From: JBHIFB01 sp046760905
GTDB lineage: Bacteria; Gemmatimonadota; CAZMKB01
NCBI GenBank assembly: GCA_046760905.1
Contig: JBHIFB010000005.1
Span: forward strand, 1-46,165
DNA: 46,165 bases
Direction: 5' to 3'
Shown here one piece after another: positions 41,789-46,165 of the stretch (positions are counted from its first letter, which is position 1; each line of letters begins with the position of its first letter). Below the pieces are notes generated by a model, which saw only the letters and a list, made by a program, of their open reading frames with translations, was not told the origin of the DNA and made no database searches. Position numbers and translations under genes: made by a program.

Positions 41789-43122
41789 ATTGTTAATATT
41801 TATAAGATAAAGAACCTGAATACGGCATCGGCTTCGAGGTGCCGGGATGTCTCGAAAAATTTTGTAAGATTGCCCTGCGAGACCGACATACATTCTGCTG
41901 ATCTTTTAGAACTGGCACGATGTAGGTGCTGGGCGGAGATAGATCTCTCTGCGTTTAAAAGAAATATACGCAGAATGAGGAGATTAGTGGGTCACGGTGT
42001 AGAGATACTAATACCCGTGAAATCAGACGCTTACGGCCATGGTATCGTCGAAATCGTCAGATCGGCTACCGAGGAAGGAATCTCCTTCTTCGGCGTCTCG
42101 TCCCTCGAAGAGGCCATAACTATGAGGGAGGCGGGAGTGAGTGGCAAAATCCTCTTCCTTACCGCGCCGCTTCCAGAACAACTTCCCCACTTTCTTCAAT
42201 ATGAAATAACGCCGGTTCTTAGCGACCTGGAAACAGCTCGCAGACTTGGTGAACTGGCTCTGGCCAGGAGAAAGGTTGCTGCCGTGCACGTAGAGGTTGA
42301 TACGGGGATGGGGAGAACCGGAATCCCGTGGAGACATGCTTCCAGGGAACTCCTTAAATTCACAGAAGTGGAAGGGATAAAACTCGAAGGTGTTATGACT
42401 CATTTCTCTAAGGCGGACGACACATCTGTTGATTTCACAATGATACAGCTGGAGAGGTTCCAGGACATTCTCTCTGAATTGCCTGTGTCACTGGTCGATG
42501 AGATTTGTATTCATGCCTCAAACTCTGCTGCTTCGTTGAGGTTTCCGAAAGCGCGTTTTTCAATGATCAGGCCAGGCCTTTAACTATATGGTGTGTCTCC
42601 ATTGGTATGGGCGGAGGTGTGGAAGATCCTGAAGCGGTACTTCGACTGAAATCGCGAGTCGTCCTGGTGAAGACCGTAGGTGAAGGCGACCCTGTAAGCT
42701 ATGGGGGAAGATGGGTGGCGCCAGCGGAGGGGAGGGTTGCAACAGTCTCGGCCGGCTACAGGGATGGCATCCCGTATGCACACTCAGGAGGTGGAAAAGT
42801 TCTGATACGGGGGAAGTTCTTTCCAGTGGCGGGTGCTGTGTGCATGGATATGACGATGGTCGCTCTCATGGATGATACGGAAGTGAGAGAGGGGGATCTC
42901 GTGACCTTACTGGGACAAGACGGGGGTAACTGCATATGGGCTGGGGAAATAGCCAAAATCGCATCCACCATCCCATATGATGTTCTGTGCTCGGTCGGCA
43001 TGAGGGTTCCCAGAGTTTACATTCATAATGATAAAACGGTCAAAGTGGAATCTGTCCTTGGAACGGAAAGAGTCGAGGCGTGTATCTACTCCCCGGAAAG
43101 GAGAACTGATGAGCATCGATGA
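41768..43122 (+). pseudogene. alr: Alanine racemase, interrupted by a stop and a frameshift
   Basis: PLP enzyme making D-Ala for peptidoglycan. The first part has WAEIDLSAFKRNIRRMR, the PLP-lysine motif PVKSDAYGHG and VDTGMGRTGIP. It then reads RPGL, TAA at 42581-42583, and continues in the same frame as LYGVSP, matching the family consensus RPGxALYGVSP across the stop. Soon after (about 42600-42620) the homology moves to another frame: LRLKSRVVLVKTVGEGDPVSYG, SAGYRDGIPYAHS with the catalytic Tyr, and GDLVTLLGQDGG. Two separate lesions are thus present. The true start is uncertain: ATG 41768 precedes the likely transcript, and TTG 41870 is one alternative. Sequence error is possible. Confidence 0.85.
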
Positions 43123-43468
43123 AGATAAAAAGGAAGTAGAGAAGGAAAAGGTGCAGGCAGATGAAGTGAATGCTGACAAATCCAGCAAGGAAAAAGCGGA
43201 GGAAATTCCCGAGGATGTCGAACTCCCGCCCCCGAGCTTCTCATCACTTGTAATGATGCTGAGTGCGACTGCTCTGGGATATCTTGCTGAACTGGAGAAA
43301 GCGGACCCCAAGAAGAAGAAGATCTTACTTCAGCTTGCCAGGCATACCATAGATTCTATACAGGTTCTGGATGATAAGACAAAGGGCAACCTGGAAAAAA
43401 ACGAGAAGGAGTTGATCGACGGGATCCTTGCAGATCTGAGACTTCAATTCATCAAGTTCACAGGCTGA
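43109..43468 (+). CDS. DUF1844 domain protein
   Basis: 119 residues from ATG 43109, six bases after AAGGAG and inside the last codons of the alr frame. A charged, Lys/Glu-rich leader of about 45 residues is followed by the DUF1844 core: PPSFSSLVMMLSATALGYLAEL, ILLQLARHTIDSIQVLDDKTKGNL and IDGILADLRLQFI. No signal peptide; likely cytosolic. Function unknown. A longer frame from 43028 overlaps alr and is not favoured. Confidence 0.88.
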   Translation: MSIDEDKKEVEKEKVQADEVNADKSSKEKAEEIPEDVELPPPSFSSLVMMLSATALGYLAELEKADPKKKKILLQLARHTIDSIQVLDDKTKGNLEKNEKELIDGILADLRLQFIKFTG

Positions 43469-43492
43469 TATCTAGGTTTGGAGTGGCGGCTT

Positions 43493-44740
43493 ATGAAAAT
43501 GCTTGTCATCAGGGTGTCATATTTTATGCTCGCCATCTTATCCATCCTCCAAATCATATCCGCAGGATGTACACGTAACGATAGAAATCCTGTAGGTTCA
43601 CAGCTTCCGGATGAGGACTGGTTCGGTGAGGGTCCTTTCATTGACACTCTTTCAACCGATGATGAGTTGACAGTTATGATGAGGGAAGGGGCGGGAGCTT
43701 CTCCGTTTTTGGTAGTGGGGTCACACTCCGAACTCGTTTCACGGTCCTTGATCAGATTCTTAATTCTCCCGTCGGCCGACAGTGTACTTGCTGCAAGATT
43801 AGAATTTCGGGTGCATGACCTAATAGGCACAGACGCATTGACTGTGTCGGTCTACCGGCTAACGAATTCCGACTGGGTGGAAGCCGAAACCACATGGGAC
43901 CTGGTTTCAGGAAAAGAGGGCGAGGATCCCCTATCATGGGAGACACCGGGGGGTGATTTCGATGGAGGTGCCCCACTGAGCAGTGCAGAGGTTACCACCT
44001 CTCTCATCGATTCAACATTCACTGTTGAGCTGGAACCGGCTCTTATAAGTTCATGGATCGATTCAACGGCGGAAAACGCGGGTCTCATACTCGCTCTCGA
44101 GAACGAAGGTTCATATCCCGGCCTCGTGGAATTCAGATCGAGGCAGATGGCGAGTGCAGAGGAGTTTCTCGGCCCACAGCTATATGTGAAATACACGAAG
44201 GCGGAGGATCCAGACAGTGTGGTGGAGGGGACGATCGTCGTGACCGAAGACGCAACTATCTATAGATATGATGGAGAGGTTCCGGGTGGCTCGCTAAGGG
44301 TGGGAAGTGTTCCTCAATTCCGGACATTCATAAGATTCGACACAAGTATCTTCTCGAAAGCAACATCCGTCAGAAGAGCGACCCTCTTCCTTCCGATCAT
44401 CGAGAAAGCACCAAGGGAAAGGGACTTCACTGTTGGCGCTTACATGATCACGGGGGATTGGGATGCGGATCTCACACCGCTGAATTTCACCCCACTTGAC
44501 ACTGTCGAGATCGGTGAGCAGGACACGGTTGCGCTGGATGTTACAGATATTGCCTGGGGGTGGGTGAGCGGTACAATTGAGAACAATGGAGTGTCGATAA
44601 AAGCGTCGGTAGAGAGGGGAATGTTCGGATACGTGGATATCGAGGGAGGGTCGGTGGGTAAGGACAGGGGACCGCTTTGCATAGTAGAATATTCTCAACC
44701 TCCATCTGTGAATCGTGGATCCAAAGAAAGGGCAAGATAA
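43493..44740 (+). CDS. Lipoprotein with DNRLRE-like beta domains
   Basis: 415 residues from ATG 43493. The lipoprotein signal ends in the lipobox ISAGC with C26. Two related beta-sandwich segments follow. One is SRSLIRFLILPSADSVLAARLEF with VSVYRLTNSDWVEAETTWDL. The other is FRTFIRFDTSIFSKATSVRRATLFLPI with MITGDWDADLTPLNF. This is the DNRLRE-type pattern found in surface proteins. No enzymatic motif is visible. One base before the outer-membrane protein gene, so probably co-expressed with it. Confidence 0.78.
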   Translation: MKMLVIRVSYFMLAILSILQIISAGCTRNDRNPVGSQLPDEDWFGEGPFIDTLSTDDELTVMMREGAGASPFLVVGSHSELVSRSLIRFLILPSADSVLAARLEFRVHDLIGTDALTVSVYRLTNSDWVEAETTWDLVSGKEGEDPLSWETPGGDFDGGAPLSSAEVTTSLIDSTFTVELEPALISSWIDSTAENAGLILALENEGSYPGLVEFRSRQMASAEEFLGPQLYVKYTKAEDPDSVVEGTIVVTEDATIYRYDGEVPGGSLRVGSVPQFRTFIRFDTSIFSKATSVRRATLFLPIIEKAPRERDFTVGAYMITGDWDADLTPLNFTPLDTVEIGEQDTVALDVTDIAWGWVSGTIENNGVSIKASVERGMFGYVDIEGGSVGKDRGPLCIVEYSQPPSVNRGSKERAR

Positions 44741-44741
44741 C

Positions 44742-45962
44742 ATGAGCAGGCTGAAGGTATGGATCATAACTCTCATCCTTACGGTCTCCTCTTTTGCATC
44801 CCGGCTCGGTGCAGATACAATATTCGCATCCCGATCTCTCGGCAGCCCTATTGTTCAGGTAGATGGCAGGAGCTGGGGGATGGGCGGAGTTTCAGTCGCC
44901 ATGGGTGGTGAGAACTTCTCCACTACCAACCCTGCCATAATCTCCAATTTCTATCGGTCCGGCTTCACCGGGATGCTCATACCGGAGTATAGGCAGCCTG
45001 AGGATGAAACAGGACGGGCCAACCTCAGGAGTTTTCAGATTCCTGTGGTGCGCGCGATCTTCCCGCTCAGGAAAAAGTTCATTGCCTCCGGTGGAATCAA
45101 GCAATCATTCGACATGAACTGGCGATTCGACCGGGAGAGGGAGTTCGACGGCGAGAGCCTTGGTGAATATCTTTCCAGTGAGGGAAGCCTCTTTTCGATA
45201 CATGCTTCCGTCGCGAGACCTATTGGAAGGAAGGTATCACTCGGTGCAGAGATTGAGATCCATAGAGGCGAAGCGACCAGAACCTGGTTCCTCGAGGCCT
45301 CTCAGCCTGAGGGAGGTGCCAGTGGCCTGAGCTCGAGGGATGTCGTGAGAAGGCAATTTTCTGGTGAGAGCCTATCGATCGGGCTGCTTCTTCACCCTTA
45401 TAAATGGTTTGATGTCGGCATGTCATTTCGACCTGGATTCAAACTCGATATAGATGAAACGCTCGAGGCAGGGACTGGATTAACCCAGAAGCGATCAGAC
45501 AGTGTGGATGTTCCTTACTCTCTTATTCTGGGATTCGCAGTACAATCGGGCAGGAGACTTACAGTGGGACTCGATTTCGAATCGTCTCCCTGGCGGGATT
45601 TAAAAGCCTCGGAATCATTCCCGTTCCCGATGAAAGACTACAAAAGGCTTTCCATCGGGTTGGAGTTCACCCCGAGCCGTGATCCCCTAGCACCATTCTG
45701 GAAAAGGTGGCCTCTCAGGACCGGCCTGATGTTCCGAACGCTTCCGGCAGATATCTCCGGCAAGAGCATCAATGAATTATCCTACATGCTGGGGGTGGGA
45801 ATTATAGTCGGTGACGGTCGCGGCAGGTTGGATTTCTTCACACAGTATGCGACGAGAGGGAATCTCGAAGAGTTTGGCATACAGGAGAGAGTGATACGTT
45901 TCGGATTCTCTGTGAGTGGATTCGAGAAGTGGGTGCCAAAGAGAAAGGGGAGACGGATATGA
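44742..45962 (+). CDS. Outer-membrane beta-barrel protein (PorV/FadL-like)
   Basis: 406 residues from ATG 44742, directly after the lipoprotein stop. Signal peptide (VWIITLILTVSSFASRLGA). The segment SWGMGGVSVAMGGENFSTTNPAIIS resembles the start of PorV/FadL-type barrels, and alternating amphipathic strands continue to RVIRFGFSVSGFEKW near the C-terminus. The family assignment is by pattern only; role may be transport or, if PorV-like, type IX secretion. After it, 45963-46165 holds no gene that I can support. Confidence 0.75.
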   Translation: MSRLKVWIITLILTVSSFASRLGADTIFASRSLGSPIVQVDGRSWGMGGVSVAMGGENFSTTNPAIISNFYRSGFTGMLIPEYRQPEDETGRANLRSFQIPVVRAIFPLRKKFIASGGIKQSFDMNWRFDREREFDGESLGEYLSSEGSLFSIHASVARPIGRKVSLGAEIEIHRGEATRTWFLEASQPEGGASGLSSRDVVRRQFSGESLSIGLLLHPYKWFDVGMSFRPGFKLDIDETLEAGTGLTQKRSDSVDVPYSLILGFAVQSGRRLTVGLDFESSPWRDLKASESFPFPMKDYKRLSIGLEFTPSRDPLAPFWKRWPLRTGLMFRTLPADISGKSINELSYMLGVGIIVGDGRGRLDFFTQYATRGNLEEFGIQERVIRFGFSVSGFEKWVPKRKGRRI

Positions 45963-46076
45963 GGACCAATCCTCTTGAATCTCCCATTAGTGACCATTGT
46001 CAAAACTAACTCTTCAGGCGAATCGATCCTACCGCCATCAGATGTGGCAACATTTAAAAGCATTCTCTTCCAAATT

Positions 46077-46110
46077 CCAGAAACATTGAATTGTAATTCA
46101 ATTTTTCTGG
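46077..46110. repeat. Near-perfect inverted repeat, 16-base arms
   Basis: Left arm CCAGAAACATTGAATT (46077-46092) and right arm AATTCAATTTTTCTGG (46095-46110) are reverse complements except for one position, with a two-base centre. As RNA it forms a strong hairpin; as DNA it could be a dimer-binding operator. No T-run follows directly, so it is not a textbook terminator. Confidence 0.6.
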
Positions 46111-46165
46111 GACTTAGTGGTCGCGTTCGCAATTACGGTAACATATTATCACTCTGGGAAGCGAC

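Noticed and set aside
42505..43122. Treating the second alr fragment as an independent gene
   Set aside because: Its first 30 codons overlap the first fragment in another frame without homology. The conserved part begins mid-domain and completes alanine racemase.
45782..46132. 116-codon - strand open frame at the right end
   Set aside because: Mostly antisense to the outer-membrane protein gene, no recognisable domain and no ribosome-binding site.
1..46165. CRISPR arrays, insertion sequences, rRNA genes, prophage or toxin-antitoxin modules
   Set aside because: No repeat-spacer pattern, transposase, rRNA signature or phage-type gene was seen. The only long repeat is the tuf duplication.

Overview
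The window is about 46 kb of bacterial chromosome dominated by the core translation and transcription superlocus. It appears to come from a Gram-negative, outer-membrane-bearing bacterium. The evidence is a lipoprotein, a predicted outer-membrane beta-barrel, signal peptides and a FlgD/type-IX-like C-terminal domain on a secreted protease. Those traits, a DUF4783-like NTF2-fold protein and a sulfatase-like/TPR protein suggest the FCB (Fibrobacteres-Chlorobi-Bacteroidetes) neighbourhood or a related candidate phylum. That placement is inference; I cannot name a genus.

Region 1 (1-2400): the 3' end of an exported NTF2-like protein, a promoter with a long structured leader, then cysS. Region 2 (2348-19445): a strong promoter drives tRNA-Thr(TGT), tRNA-Tyr(GTA), tRNA-Gly(TCC), tRNA-Thr(GGT) and tuf. 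Then come rpmG, tRNA-Trp(CCA), secE, nusG, rplK, rplA, rplJ, rplL, rpoB, rpoC, rpsL, rpsG, fusA and a second tuf. Region 3 (19454-34739): the complete S10, spc and alpha clusters, rpsJ to rplQ, including secY, adk, map, infA and rpmJ. All genes are on the + strand with tiny gaps or overlaps, and I see no obvious internal terminator, so long polycistronic transcripts are likely.

Region 4 (34748-46165) is accessory. A secreted GHL10-like protein gene sits 8 bases behind rplQ. Next is a - strand operon: mazG, a small exported protein, a matrixin-type metalloprotease with a C-terminal sorting-like domain, and a sulfatase/phosphatase-superfamily protein with TPRs. A divergent + strand group follows: a broken alanine racemase gene, a DUF1844 protein, a DNRLRE-type lipoprotein and a PorV/FadL-like outer-membrane protein.

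The most notable observations are these. The two tuf copies are identical over about 1.2 kb, ending about 9 bases outside each ORF, and their codon use differs sharply from every neighbour. The alr reading frame carries both an in-frame stop and a frameshift. The tRNA-Trp CCA end shares its last base with an ATG of secE. The sulfatase-like protein has Thr where sulfatases have Cys or Ser. I found no CRISPR array, transposase, rRNA or clearly novel multi-gene system.
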